A stretch of 64,000 bases of DNA. Source: Megalopta genalis (taxonomy: Eukaryota > Arthropoda > Insecta > Hymenoptera > Halictidae). This document shows positions 21,880 to 32,451 of this stretch, one piece after another. The DNA lies in NCBI RefSeq assembly GCF_051020955.1, contig NC_135027.1:6076001-6140000 (forward strand). The letters are read 5' to 3'. The position numbers and the translations under genes are program-made. The stretch's first letter is position 1, and each line of letters starts with the position of its first letter. The notes under the pieces are model-generated. The model worked only from the letters and a program-made list of their open reading frames with translations. It was not told the DNA's origin and did not search any database.

Positions 21880-22629
21880 TTAACACGTTCCCTGCCAGAC
21901 CGTTTTTTGAAGACTTTCCGTTCAAGCCGCGTGGGGCGTATGCGCCCCACGCTTTACATTTGTATTATTTTGTTTCTGGCGTATGCTTTACAATAATTAA
22001 AATAGTGCAAAAATCATAATTATCAAGGAAAGGTTGTATAGTTTAACATGCATAACACAGCAAACCAATAAATTTATTTTTCTAGGAATTACTTTAACAA
22101 ATACCTGGCTGATCATTATTATGCCAAGCGAGTTGCATCCTCACATATAATTTTTTTTATCATGCCTATATTAGTTTAAAATATAACATTTTAGTTAAAT
22201 TCAAGTTTGTATGCGATTACAAAGGGATGTTACGATGAACTTTGTTAAAACATGGCAAACATAAGTGTGGTTTATCCACACAACTATCGCAGAATGTTAC
22301 AACTTTTACAGTACTATAGAACTATAAATCAATCCCAGCTTCAGTGAAGCAGTAAGTATTGTGTCAACGACACGCGAATAAATGACTGATCGGAATAAGA
22401 GAAATGCAGTTAAAACAAGTTACAGTAAAGAAAAATTGCCCATCACGCCGCGTGGGGCGTATACGCCCCACGATTAAATGAGGGCATCAGCAATAGTATT
22501 AAGATGTCCATAATTGACTGCATAATGAATTTTTAAAAAATTCTTCATTTTACAATGATAATACCAAATGGCTTGAACGGAAAGTTCAGCGTGGGGCGTA
22601 TACGCCCCACGCGGCAGGGAACGTGTTAA
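21880..22629. mobile_element. TTAA element with GTGGGGCGTATACGCCCCAC palindromes
   Basis: 750 bp including TTAA at both ends. Terminal repeats are TTAACACGTTCCCTGCC and its exact mirror. A second mirrored pair follows inside (GAAGACTTTCCGTTCAAGCC at the left, GGCTTGAACGGAAAGTTC at the right). Three copies of a GC palindrome lie at 21929-21952 (one mismatch pair), 22451-22472 (perfect) and 22589-22612 (perfect). The middle is AT-rich with no open frame. TTAA duplication suggests piggyBac-type transposition. It inserted into the TA element at 21375-22673. Confidence 0.88.
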
Positions 22630-22675
22630 AATATAAATTTTTGAAATCGGATGATTCTTTCCGGGGAACCCAGTA

Positions 22676-23650
22676 CTTCGAGACTTTCCTGGGAACTTCG
22701 ATCATTCCCGAGAATCGTTCCGTGCGATATTTACAGCGAAATTGGCATCGAGTGGAAGCGAGAAGGGGACGACGGAAGGAGAGAGAGAGGGGGGGGGCGA
22801 AGTCAAGGCTGATGCTTGGCGCAAGCCGACTGTGATAAGACAAAGGCTAACTCTCTTCAAGGGCGCGACGTCGACTGCGGTTCTCTCGGCCGCTTCGCAC
22901 GCGCCGAGTTGTCGCTTCGCCGAAGACGCACGAACTAGCATGGAGACGCGCGAGCAACGTCGTGCCGCGGCGAGCGTTCAAGAGGGGCGAGGAGGGGCGG
23001 AGAGAGAGAGAGATGGAAAGAGAACCAGACCAGCCCTGGCCGGCCGTGAGCGACACCGTGGATCTGGCCTCTCTTCGCGCGCGGACCTCACGTCGCCACG
23101 ATAAAATTCGATAAACCGACGAACCTCTATGATCGACGTGCCTCCGCCGCTCGTCGTCGCGCATGTCGCGTATCGTCGTGTCGTCGTCGCACAGCCGTGT
23201 GCTCCGGCATTGACTTTAATGGTCACACGTGGCGGAACCGACGGCCGTGGAAATAGACAGTCGCGTAACGCTTCGCTCGGAAGATCGATTCGTGTCGGGA
23301 TCGCTGCACGCCTTGCGAAACACACGTTCGCTCGCGTGTCATTCGGGGCGACCAAAAATTCGTGAATTTTTCCGGCGATCGAGAGGTTCCTGTGTGGCGT
23401 GTACGATATATCGACTTTCGCCGCGTATAAAGTAACAGTGTTTACGGGCGCCGATCATTCAGGGGAATCGATTACCATTTTAAATTTTATAGCGTTGCAT
23501 GGAAGTAGTAAAAAACGACGATCGCCGGCTATTTTGATCGCTCGTTAGTTTGTTCACCGATGCCGGTATGAGCCATCGAGCGACTTTTAATCTCGAACGA
23601 GTTTTTCCCGCAATCTTTCTACTGTGCGATAAATCAGTGCTTATTTATTC
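22676..23650. other. CpG-rich unique segment
   Basis: High CpG to about 23440. Overlapping frames of 70-125 codons on both strands are rich in Arg and Ser, with no domain. Short GA tracts lie near 22778 and 23000. No gene is assigned. Confidence 0.35.
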
Positions 23651-23655
23651 ATACA

Positions 23656-24606
23656 CAGGGTGTCCAGAAAGGTTAGGATCAAACTTATATTATGTGTTAC
23701 CGAGTGCAAATAGATGAGAAAGGAAGTTCACGAAAACTTGTGTCTGATAATGCTTTATTAAAAATATATAAGTTTTTAAAAATGTTTATGATTTATTGCA
23801 GCAGTTTTAACCCCTTAACGTGTACGCTCGAGTTAACTCGAGCGCGCTAAACTGACCAAACTGTGCTCACTCGAGATAATTCGAGCGGCGTTGTACTTTA
23901 TGTTGCTATAATTTTTCACACTCGAATGCAATCGAGAATTGAAAATAACAATGTGAAAGCAAAAAAAGAAACAATCGTTTTATTGATATTTATCATCTAC
24001 ATGGGATTGTAAACTATAACACTTACTTATTCAAGTAAGAAATATATCACACAAAAGAAAATTTTGATTAATTTTATAAATACTAGTATTGTTATTATTT
24101 ATGTTTCGAAAAGAAAGATAAAAAAAGTCGATGTGCGTGTAATATTACAATACTCGACTATTTTCTGCAATGTTATCAAAATCCAAAATTGCAATAAAAA
24201 TTTTGATTATTTTTGTAATTTTCTTGCCAAGACAACGTTCTAAATTGTGTTTTTTTACATTAAAAAAAATTGATTTTTTTTGGCCGGCCTTTTTAAAAAA
24301 AACTGTGCATTAAGGGGTTAAGAAATGTTCGAAAATTCTTCTTCTTGCAAGAACGCAGGCTTTCATTCGTCGATTTAGTCATAGCCGAACTCATTGAAAT
24401 ATTCCATCTGTATTGGAAATAATAGTAAATGCATTTGAAAACACGCCCAAAATTGATCTTCTGTTCGTATTCTATTTTTTATAAACCTATTCTATTTTCT
24501 ATTTTATTTTTTATTTTATAAACGCTTGTATAAATTTTGAAGCATTATATTTTTTCAATAAACACACAAGTTTATACGAACATCTGTTTGTTCCGAACAC
24601 CCCCTG
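23656..24606. mobile_element. Possible CAGGGTGTCC-ended element hosting a TTAA element
   Basis: CAGGGTGTCCAGAAAGG at the left and GAACACCCCCTG followed by TA at the right are short, imperfect inverted ends, each next to TA. The interior is AT-rich and non-coding and contains the TTAA element 23807-24321. The inverted match is short, so the boundaries are uncertain. Confidence 0.35.
23807..24321. mobile_element. TTAA element with CGCTCGAGTTAACTCGAGCG palindrome
   Basis: 515 bp including TTAA at both ends. Ends are TTAACCCCTTAACGTGTAC and GCATTAAGGGGTTAA. A perfect 20-bp palindrome lies at 23825-23844 and a weaker one, CTCGAGATAATTCGAG, at about 23871. The interior is AT-rich. It shares GATATTTATCATCTACATGG, GATTGTAAACTATAACACTT and the palindrome region, inverted, with 45229-45592, and its ends with 26805-27862. 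Confidence 0.86.
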
Positions 24607-25987
24607 TATACAAATAAACGCACACTTTCACAACAATAAAAACAAAAGCATAACTTACGATCAGACAGCGGGTTTTATGCTTTCGTGAAAAAATTAACAG
24701 ATGAAACACAGAGCAATGGACACGGTTGTTTATTTTAGAAATACTATTATGTTATTTTCAACTTGTTAAACTTATTAACAGAAAAAATATATTTTTATTC
24801 GACTTCTGTTTATTGCAATCGAGGCGGCCAATCATTGTTTCGCATAAAGATATTTCAAATGTAATAACACCGAATGCAAAAATACGTCGAACTTTTGTTA
24901 CTTACTATTATTATGTACTATTATTTTATTATCATTTACTTACTATTTATTATTATCATTCATGGACGTGCACGTCCTGCAGAACGGATCAATCGAGCTA
25001 AATCTCGACGAGTATTTTGAGGGTGTAAAAGGCAGGGCGCGCACAAAGAGGGTTAAAATTGACAAGCGAGGCAACGATAGGATTGTTATTCATACCGTGC
25101 ATAACTTTATACAGAAAACATACATAGATCGACAATGATTCCTCTCCGAATGAAGGGGACGTAATTCGCAATTCAGTATTCAGTATTCGGTGTATCCAGT
25201 ATCCACCCGACCATTAAAACGGGAAATTACAAATGGTAATCGAATAAGAGTGGCAGGCCACGTAATTGCGGTGAATACATGAATGCGGATCCGAGACTTG
25301 AAAACACCACGTGCACCACGCTGTTGGCCATGTGTCCGCCGGTAATTTCAGTTTCTTCACCGATCATTAGTCGTCGTTACTCAAGAGCGCGTGTGCTCGT
25401 GGTACGCGTGGCTCTGTGCTCGCTTTCGCGCCCAGCAGAAAAAGAACGAGGAAAGGTCTCCGACGATCGAAAGATAGCTGGCTGATTAATCCTTTGACTG
25501 GAACGGGCCGACGCATTCACTGGGCGTCGATCGACGGCTTTTCCGAATAAAACAGCTGCGCTGTTCTTTTTTCTTTGTTTTGAAAAATCAACCTTTGTAA
25601 ATTGAATTCGCCAGAATTGGCGAATCGCACGCGAGAATGCGTAAACCGTCCTAGAAAAACAGCGAGGAAATTGTTTATTCGTATATTCAATTATTTAATT
25701 ATTCGTGTATCGTGTTCGTTATTGTACGCTATATGACAAAGGATTTTTTCCGTTGACATCAATGAGCTATTATTATTATGTACTATTATGTATTATTACT
25801 TTGTATACAAGTCGTCGATCATTAATTATGAATAACGTGTGCTTCTCGATTAATCTTTTCAATGTGTTACCGCATAAAATAAAAGGGTCCTTAATTCGCA
25901 TAGCGTCATAGTAATTCAGCCTGAACTAATATCATCTATCACCGACGACTCTTTAAATCTTAATGATTATATTTCTCGTTGTGTTAG
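24607..25987. other. Unique sequence, no supported feature
   Basis: AT-rich with TTATTATTATG microsatellite-like pieces near 24905-24960 and 25770-25800. A 25279-25485 plus-strand frame is unrecognised. An isolated TTAATCCTTTGACTGGAACG near 25488 resembles a TTAA-element end but has no partner that I can find. Confidence 0.35.
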
Positions 25988-26157
25988 AGTAAATTCACCT
26001 TAATTTTCCTTCATTCGAGCCTCGCACCATATTTTTATAATTGTTGACAATAGGCAACTATAAAAAATGAGCCGAGGGGCTCGCATAATCGTATCTCCTC
26101 TTCCCAAATTGTCCATTTTTGTTTACAAACTGAAAGAAATTTAGGGAGAATTTACTG
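25988..26157. mobile_element. Hairpin MITE, CAGTAAATTCTCC family (shortened)
   Basis: About 170 bp. The right arm is complete (TGTCCATTTTTGTTTACAAA ... GGGAGAATTTACTG then TA). The left arm is missing the TTTACAAGC...GGGAAGAGG part, so the hairpin is lopsided. The central GAGCCTCGCACC / GAGCCGAGGGGCTC pairing remains. Confidence 0.75.
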
Positions 26158-26646
26158 TACATGGTTATCCCGTTCAAATAAAACAAGTAAATAAATTAAT
26201 GTCCCGAGGCCATCGACAAGATCGCGATTACTATTTCGATCTAAAATGCTCATACCGCAGGGATACACTTGTTTTACCCGCGATCCATGCGTTTTTAGTC
26301 TTTTATTCTTCTTCCTTTTCTCGCGTCATCGTCAATCTCTAATACGATTCTATATTTCCAATTTTATGTATTGCAAGGACCTCGTCCCGTTTATTAGTAA
26401 AATAAAATAAGAAATGACTATAAAACCAATGAAATGCGAGGCAATACGATGGAGAGCGAAATGACCGGTATTTGCGAGCGCGGCATCTGGTAAAGAAAAC
26501 TGAACGAAAAAGAAAGGAAAAGAGGCAAAAAGTGGGAAATACACGGCTCGCGTTTGCGATTATAGGAATCTTGCTCGACTAGAGAAACGAGACGAGGTTG
26601 GCGGAGTCGCTCGCGGTGAAAATCGTCCACGGTCATGATACCTGTA
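26158..26646. other. Unique sequence, no feature seen
   Basis: No family member or convincing frame. Confidence 0.4.
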
Positions 26647-28130
26647 GGGTAGCGGAGCCGGTTACCGTGGGGTGACCATTTTTTGTTTTGGTTTCTTTTC
26701 TGGCGTGATTAACTTATCGCGCATATCAATCGGATAAAACATATCACATTTTTGTGTTCCCTTATTTTGTTTGTCGTTGAATAAAAATCGCTGCATATTC
26801 TCTATTAACCCCTTAATGCACAATTTAAAAAAAAAAACCGACCAAAAACAATCAATTTTTTTTATCTAAGAAAATACATATTTGGACCTTAATTTCAATA
26901 AATATGTAAAAAAAATGCAAAAATTACTAAAAATTCAATAAAAATAGTGGATAAATAATTATAGTGAATATTGAATCGCATTGCAGATCGAATTTTGTAC
27001 CCATCGTACTGTTTTTCAATTACCAGTTACTATTTTGAAGGGGAAGGAGGAGACGAAAAAAAAACTGAAAAATATTTAATTTTACCTAAATTTGTAATAA
27101 TATAATAATAATATTTATTAGCTGAAAAATATATAATAAACTAAAACTATTCAAAATTTTCTTTTGTATGGTAAATTTCAAAACAAGGTGCAGAGCTCAT
27201 AGCCCAACATTCCTTATTTCAACATTAGAAAACATACCTTTTATACACTAAAAATCCAATTTACTCTCTATAAAAATACACCATAAAACAAAAACGTTTT
27301 TATATGTTGACACTAATAATATTTGTAAAAAATAAAAAACAATTGTCTTTGAAGAAATTCACTTTGATAACGTCTACTTTACTTCACGACTTGCTCACGA
27401 ATAATACACTAAATGTTCATAAGTGCCATCCTAAAAGTGCATATTTTATTCCTGAATAAGCAAAAAATAGAAAGAGATCGGAGATAACTGGAGAGTAATA
27501 AATAAATTAGTCATAACAAAACTCACAAAAGTGCCAACGCTAATTAGATACGCAATAATGGATATAGATAGATAGAAACAATTACCAGGTCAGAGATGCT
27601 TATAAGTGTCACCCTAAAAGGCCATATTTTATAATCCCAAATAAACAAACTTTACAGCTTACAATACAGAATTACACGATGAATATCAATAAATTGAATG
27701 TTTTCCTTGGTTTTTATTAAGTTATTTTTACTGCCCGGATATATTCGAATCTGAACATTTTAGCGACATAAGTTGCGACGCCGACCGTATATATACGGGT
27801 CTGCACATTTTGGCCGGTTTTGCACGCCCGTGTTAATACGTTTCTGCGCGTTAAGGGGTTAAGGGTGATTAAAAATTCGATTTAATTCTACTTTGCTTTC
27901 TCTTTCCTATGTTCCTAGAAAATTCTTTCTCTTCATATTTTCATTCTTTTGCATTACCTCTTTACCGTAAATATTATTATAAAACCTATAGAATATTTAT
28001 AATTTACGTGTGCTGGAAAAATTTCGTTTTCCGCCAATCGAATCGATTAAAATGAAAATACGTCTTAATCGATAAACATAAAGTAAATTGTGCGGTCTCT
28101 CGCTTTACGGTAACCGGTTCCGCTATATCC
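26647..28130. mobile_element. GCGGAGCCGGTTACTG element hosting a TTAA element
   Basis: The left end is GGGTAGCGGAGCCGGTTACC then GTGGGGTGACCAT. The right end is CTTTACGGTAACCGGTTCCG then CTATA. These match the termini of 15751-17346. The element-specific DNA is about 430 bp (26647-26804 and 27863-28130) and shows no coding frame. The rest is the TTAA insertion 26805-27862. Confidence 0.72.
26805..27862. mobile_element. TTAA element, about 1.06 kb, CCCCTTAA ends
   Basis: Ends TTAACCCCTTAATGCAC and GCGCGTTAAGGGGTTAA with TTAA at both borders. The interior is AT-rich with poly-A/T runs. ACAATACAGAATTACACGAT and GAATATCAATAAATTGAATG resemble internal parts of 23807-24321 and 45229-45592. A perfect palindrome CCGTATATATACGG lies at 27785-27798, where its relatives have a CTCGAG palindrome. 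No transposase frame survives. TTATAAGTGTCACCCTAAAAG and a similar line near 27420 form a short internal direct repeat. Confidence 0.85.
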
Positions 28131-28946
28131 TCGGAATAGAGAAAAATCGGTCGGGTTGATGGGACGAAAAGCGAGACGTCGCATCGGGGAAAAAGAGATT
28201 CCGCGGTCGCGATGAGGAAAGCGAGAACCGAAGAGCGAGAAGCGACTCTGTGGCTAATAAGACGGCCGTAAGGGCCCATCTGGAGGGAATGGACCTCGCA
28301 AATTGGCCATGAGACCCAAGGTCGTCCGGTATATCCCACATAGTCGGGGCCAGTGGCCCCCGTTGGAAACGAGTCGGCCGAGAGTCGAGAGCAGAGAGAA
28401 CAGAGAATCCAGGGGAGCTTCCCTGCCCTTGGCTCGCGTTGCTTCTCGACTCGGTCAGGAAGGATAAAGGATAGATAAAACAAGGCTCCGGCCCCGCGGC
28501 AACTCTATGGCCCTATCGAAGGACGACCGAGTCCTGCGAGAAGGTCCAGGGGCCTTTTCTTCCCTTCTCTCCGCTCCTCAGCCCGTTGCACCGCAGGGAT
28601 TGGTGCTTTTCCCTTGGCTTTCAAGAAACGCGCTGGGAAATTCAAAGGAACAATAGACGACCACGATCAACGATTATTGACCAAAGACCGTTGACGCAGG
28701 ACCATCGACCGTCGACCATGAAGTGCAACAAAGAAGCCGTTAGGTTACCCACCGTGGTTCCTAGAACCCTTTTATCCCTCCATTCGTTTGTTTGTGTCCC
28801 AGAAGTTTCACGGTACATTGTGCGGCATGCCAAATTCTATCGAGTAGGATTATAATGAATACAAACAAGTTTCGTGAATCTTCAGACTTCTTTCACAACA
28901 ACGACGCGCGTAGCAATTGAAAAGCATTGATTTGTTCTATCAATTT
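28131..28946. other. CpG-rich unique segment
   Basis: The minus strand has a 159-codon frame (28004-28483) running partly into the element to its left, which argues against a real gene. A plus-strand frame of 89 codons at 28586 is unrecognised. GACCGTTGACGCAGGACCATCGACCGTCGACCATG-type near-repeats lie around 28690. Confidence 0.35.
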
Positions 28947-29191
28947 TAACCGTTTACACTCGAAGCTATTTTAACTGTAAATATAAAATCATTCTTCTTA
29001 CTTATAGTATTTTTATTTTATATGATAAAATGCATTTTACGCATACGAAATTGATTCTTGGGACTCGCGCGACAGTTACACTCTTAACAATTTTTCAAAT
29101 CTAAGCTTTGTTGATATAAGAATTATCTTAAAACGCGACGTAACAAATTTTAGCGGTGCCTCTGAGTCACCACTCGAGTGCGAAGGGTTAA
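28947..29191. mobile_element. TTAA MITE, CCCTTTGCACTCGA family
   Basis: 245 bp. Left end TTAACCGTTTACACTCGAAG (two changes from consensus), right end CACTCGAGTGCGAAGGGTTAA. The interior is typical of the family. Confidence 0.87.
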
Positions 29192-29365
29192 GAAATGGAA
29201 ATTCAATAAAAATGTATCGTTTCTTTTAACGAGTCTAAAAAGTTGGTAATAATGTAACGGTCTTGTTAAATTATACCGAAGTCATCGCTTTCTGCGTTTC
29301 ACTGATCAATTTTTCCTATAAATACATAAAATCCGTAGTCTAATAATATAGGGGGTGTCCCCAAA

Positions 29366-29766
29366 AAACGAGATTCCTGATTTGCACGAAAAATTTGAAA
29401 ATAATGTAAATAATAATAGTAGTAACAATATATATTTTATTTACAGAGTTTAATAATATTAATACCGTACAAATGAATATACAGAGTGTCCTGAAATTAT
29501 AGGTACTTCCGGGAAACGCGGGATTCCTGAGGTTATTTGGTGTAACTTCAAATAATCCGATGATAAATTACTTCAAATAATCTCAGAAACCCATTTCCCG
29601 GAAATACCATAATTTTGGGACACCCTGTATGTTAATTTGTACGGTATTAGGTATGGTATTAGTATTATTAAACCTAGTAAATAAAATATATATTATTATT
29701 ACTATTCCTATTATTATTTATATTATTTTCAAATTTCTCGCGGAAACCAGGAATCTCGTTTTTCAG
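29366..29766. repeat. Large imperfect inverted repeat with a MITE in its loop
   Basis: The left arm (ACGAGATTCCTGATTTGCAC, AATTTGAAAATAATG, ATATATTTTATTTAC, TTAATACCGTACAAAT) is mirrored by the right arm (AATTTGTACGGTATTAG, AAATAAAATATATATT, ATTATTTTCAAATTTCTCGC, CAGGAATCTCGT). Arms are about 110-130 bp. The loop holds a hairpin MITE (29482-29627), so one hairpin sits inside another. The outer repeat may itself be an element, but no clear target duplication is visible. Confidence 0.8.
29482..29627. mobile_element. Shortened hairpin MITE, CAGGGTGTCCCAAAA family
   Basis: About 146 bp, TA-flanked, with ends CAGAGTGTCCTGAAATTATA and CATAATTTTGGGACACCCTG. The GC-rich CCAAT-box core found in the 360-bp relatives is deleted, leaving only the outer arms (TTCCGGGAAACGCGGGATTC / GAAACCCATTTCCCGGAA). 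Confidence 0.82.
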
Positions 29767-29955
29767 ATCTAAGATAAACGTTGCAGGTTTCCTTCGACGA
29801 GCAGGAAGACACGAACCATGAGATCCAACAGTTTTCTCCCGACTCGATTGAACGCGCCGGTTCCGGTCGCCTGTCGAGTCAACTTTCCACGGGAAAATCT
29901 GTTTAGGGACTGTGAGAAATCAAATTTATTAATTTTTATTTATTATTTACTTATA

Positions 29956-30144
29956 TTAAAATAAAACGTTATATATGTATCCACGAATGAGTTGTCAATT
30001 TTTATAAATAAAAATAACCCATTCACTATCCGAATGCACTTAATTTACATGAGAATAGCACAACCACCAACCAACTTATTAAAAGAAATAGATAGATATA
30101 TTCGGCATCGATTTCGTCAAACTTGGGGAATGGCAATGGGTTAA
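29956..30144. repeat. Direct repeat, left copy
   Basis: About 188 bp beginning TTAAAATAAAACGTTATATATG and ending GGCAATGGGTTAAA. It matches 30400-30587 with scattered substitutions. The two copies flank the TTAA MITE at 30154-30403. Confidence 0.9.
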
Positions 30145-30153
30145 ATTAAAACA

Positions 30154-30403
30154 TTAACCCTTTGCACTCGAAGCCATTTTAACTGTAAATCTAAAATAAT
30201 TTTTCTGATCTACGCTGTTTCTATTTTATATATGACAGAGCGCATTTTACGCGTGCGAAATTGAGTCTTGTGACTTATACAACAGTTATGCTTTTAACAA
30301 TTTCTCAAATCTAAATTTTATTGATGTAAGAATTATTTCTGAAATGTGACATAAACATTTTTTAGCGGTGTCTCGGAGTCGCCACTCGACTGCAAAGGGT
30401 TAA
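30154..30403. mobile_element. TTAA MITE between two direct repeats
   Basis: 250 bp with TTAA at both borders. Ends TTAACCCTTTGCACTCGAAG and CTCGACTGCAAAGGGTTAA. The interior is typical. It is directly abutted on the right by the second copy of the 188-bp repeat, whose first four bases are the shared TTAA. Confidence 0.9.
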
Positions 30404-30587
30404 AATAAAACGTTATATATGTATACACGAATGAGTTGTCAATTTTTACAAATAAAAATAACCCATTCACTATCCGAATGCACTTATTTTGCATGAGAAT
30501 AGCACAACCAACCAATTTATGAAAAGAAACAGGTAGGTATCTTTTACATCGATTTCGTCAAACTTGGGGGACTGGCAAGGGGTTAAA
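30400..30587. repeat. Direct repeat, right copy
   Basis: This is the second copy of 29956-30144 (AACCCATTCACTATCCGAATGC and GATTTCGTCAAACTTGGGG are conserved). The most economical history is a tandem duplication of a unit that includes or borders the MITE. Confidence 0.9.
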
Positions 30588-31338
30588 TCGCATTTTTGGG
30601 ACTTGTTCATGGTCCTCGATGGACGTCCTGTCCGTTTCCCTTCACGGAAATCGAAGCGTGAGAAATCGAGACGGGAGCATCGAGAAGCGATGCAGAATTT
30701 CGGTAACAAACCGATAAAATCTCGAGACTTTTCCGCGCCTTTTATAGCCCTTAACAAAGGATACAGCCTTAACGAACACGCCGAAAGCTCACAATATTAT
30801 CCTAAAGTGCGACGATGCGCAGATAAATTTTCTTTCGTCGGTTCCGATCGATTTTCACGGTTCGCTCGACTGGAAGCCAGAGTTAAGGGCTAAAGTACCC
30901 GAGACGAGGCGAGGCGAGGACCCCCCACCCACCGTAAAATCTCTCTCGCTCTCTCTCTTCTTCTCTCACTCCGTTTCTCTTGTTCCCCAATTAACCCGAA
31001 TTGCACTCCGGGCTGTGAACCGGACAAAAGCTCCTTCTCCGGCAGCGGTTCTCCGTTTCACGCAGCTGTGTCGAGTGTTGTCGGACGCAGCGTCGACTAA
31101 TTGCGCTGTTAACTCGGTGAATTAATTCTGCCGACGAGAGACACAGACTGGGAGAAAGAACGATCTCGAGAGAGAGAGAGACAGAGAGAGAAAGAGAATC
31201 CTCGCCGCCTCTCTTCGCGCGTTATTCGATTAACAAGCTACCGTATCGATCGGGAGCGACACGGAGAATCGAGAACAACACAAAAATGATCAACCCCCGT
31301 TAACTAGAATCGCCGGTCTGCGGGACCGCTGCTAATTA
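30588..31338. other. Unique sequence, CpG-rich, with short (GA)n
   Basis: Plus-strand frame 30564-30893 (109 codons) is unrecognised. CTCTCTCGCTCTCTCTCTTC near 30940 and a GA run at 31168-31195 are minor microsatellites. Confidence 0.35.
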
Positions 31339-31399
31339 TTAGGTCTGCCGGAAAGTTCTGTCTGTTTTTGAATAGAAATATAACACAATTTTCATACAT

Positions 31400-32445
31400 T
31401 TAACCCTTTGCACTCGAAGTTTTTTTTGAGTCATGTTACCAGCAACTCGAAGCCATTTTAGTGAAAAGATCATATTCACATGTAAGTTCATGATATAAGC
31501 ATTAAAAGAAAAGTCATCGTTGTATGTTATTATTTTTTTAATTGTTTATGGATACAAATGTTAGGATATATAAAAAAAATTATAAAATTATTACATTTTG
31601 TAATCTTCCAAAGTGTGATACCTCTCGAAGCAATTGCCAATATATAATCTTGGCTTCTCTAGACAGGTATCACAAAAATAATGGGTCTGCCGTCTTTCGC
31701 CTGGAATTTTTCTATTCAAACACACTACACAATCTTTCTTGGTTCCAGAATGTATAATATGTAGGTGGTTGTTGAGCCTGGCCTCCGTATTTGGTGTGTA
31801 ACTGTATTCTCGAGATGTGCTGTTTTGTCGGAAATTTCCAATCAATTGGTCCACCAACAATTTTACAAACTTCACTTCAATATCACTTTCAATTCTCGGT
31901 ATGTGTCGTCGTACAGCAGGAAATATATCACTATCATTAGAATCGGATTCATGGCTTAGTTCAATATTGTCTGCTTCATCACGGCCAAGAGCGTCTATAT
32001 TATTTATGTAATCTTCACTATGAACTTCAAATTCTAATTCGTCGCTACTACTTTCAATATCACTATAATTTTCACAAATTTTTCTTTTATTTGCCATATC
32101 GGGGATAGAAATATGTATTCAAAATATAAAAACAACAGATAAACTAGAATCTGATATACACTCTACTGCTGAATAACACGACTTAACTCACTTGCATCCA
32201 AGTGCGGAATGCGGAATGTTGCTCAAACCGCGATTGTGTGCTGTTATCGAGAGCATAACAATCCGCGAGCCGCGACCGTCATTTGTCACCAACAGCGAAA
32301 CATCCTATAACTAATTTTTACCATTTGTTTTTGTTCTTATGTTAAAAACTGAAAATTATTTGCATTGTCTCCGTAGCGGAGCCCTCGAGTTTGAAGACAA
32401 ATTTTAAATGGCTCCGCTCCGGAGCCCTCGAGTGCAAAGGGTTAA
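31400..32445 (-). mobile_element. piggyBac element with internal deletion, CCCTTTGCACTCGA ends
   Basis: 1,046 bp including TTAA at both ends. Left terminus TTAACCCTTTGCACTCGAAG and right terminus CCCTCGAGTGCAAAGGGTTAA are the same as in the 250-bp MITEs here. Near the right end GTAGCGGAGCCCTCGAG and GGCTCCGCTCCGGAGCC form internal palindromes. It encodes a 168-codon transposase derivative on the minus strand. 52852-53543 is a further shortened copy. This element links the MITE family to a piggyBac source. Confidence 0.92.
31591..32097 (-). pseudogene. piggyBac transposase lacking its catalytic core
   Basis: An uninterrupted 168-codon frame from ATG to stop. Residues 1-65 are acidic and Ser/Asp-rich, as in many piggyBac N-termini (SSSDELEFEVHSED; ESDSNDSD). 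Residues 75-90 resemble the helix just before the C-terminal domain. Residues 105-165 carry the cysteine-rich zinc-binding end: HIIHSGTKKDCVVC, then YFCDTCLEKPRLYIGNCFER with YH. The DDE/D nuclease core, several hundred residues, is absent, yet the junction keeps the frame. It cannot cleave DNA. If translated it could still bind element ends through the cysteine-rich domain. Expression is unknown. Confidence 0.85.
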
Positions 32446-32451
32446 TAATAC

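Larger units (their letters stand above)
21375..22673 (+). mobile_element. Tc1/mariner-superfamily element with long inverted repeats, interrupted
   Basis: The ends CAGGGTTCCCCGGAAAGAAT and its mirror lie at 21375 and 22673, flanked by TA. The inverted repeats run inward for over 100 bp (CATCCGATTTCAAAAATTTA, ATTACACAC, TTATAATTCAAACGCGAATA, TAACGGG). Between them is a transposase remnant (21510-21815). A second element with TTAA ends (21880-22629) interrupts the right arm exactly at a TTAA: joining the sequences either side restores the match to the left arm. Without the insert the element is about 550 bp, an internally deleted copy. Confidence 0.87.

Noticed and set aside
23656..24606. Retrotransposon (LINE) 3' end
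   Set aside because: No reverse transcriptase frame or poly-A tail with target duplication. The ends are weakly inverted, so I list it only as a possible TA element.
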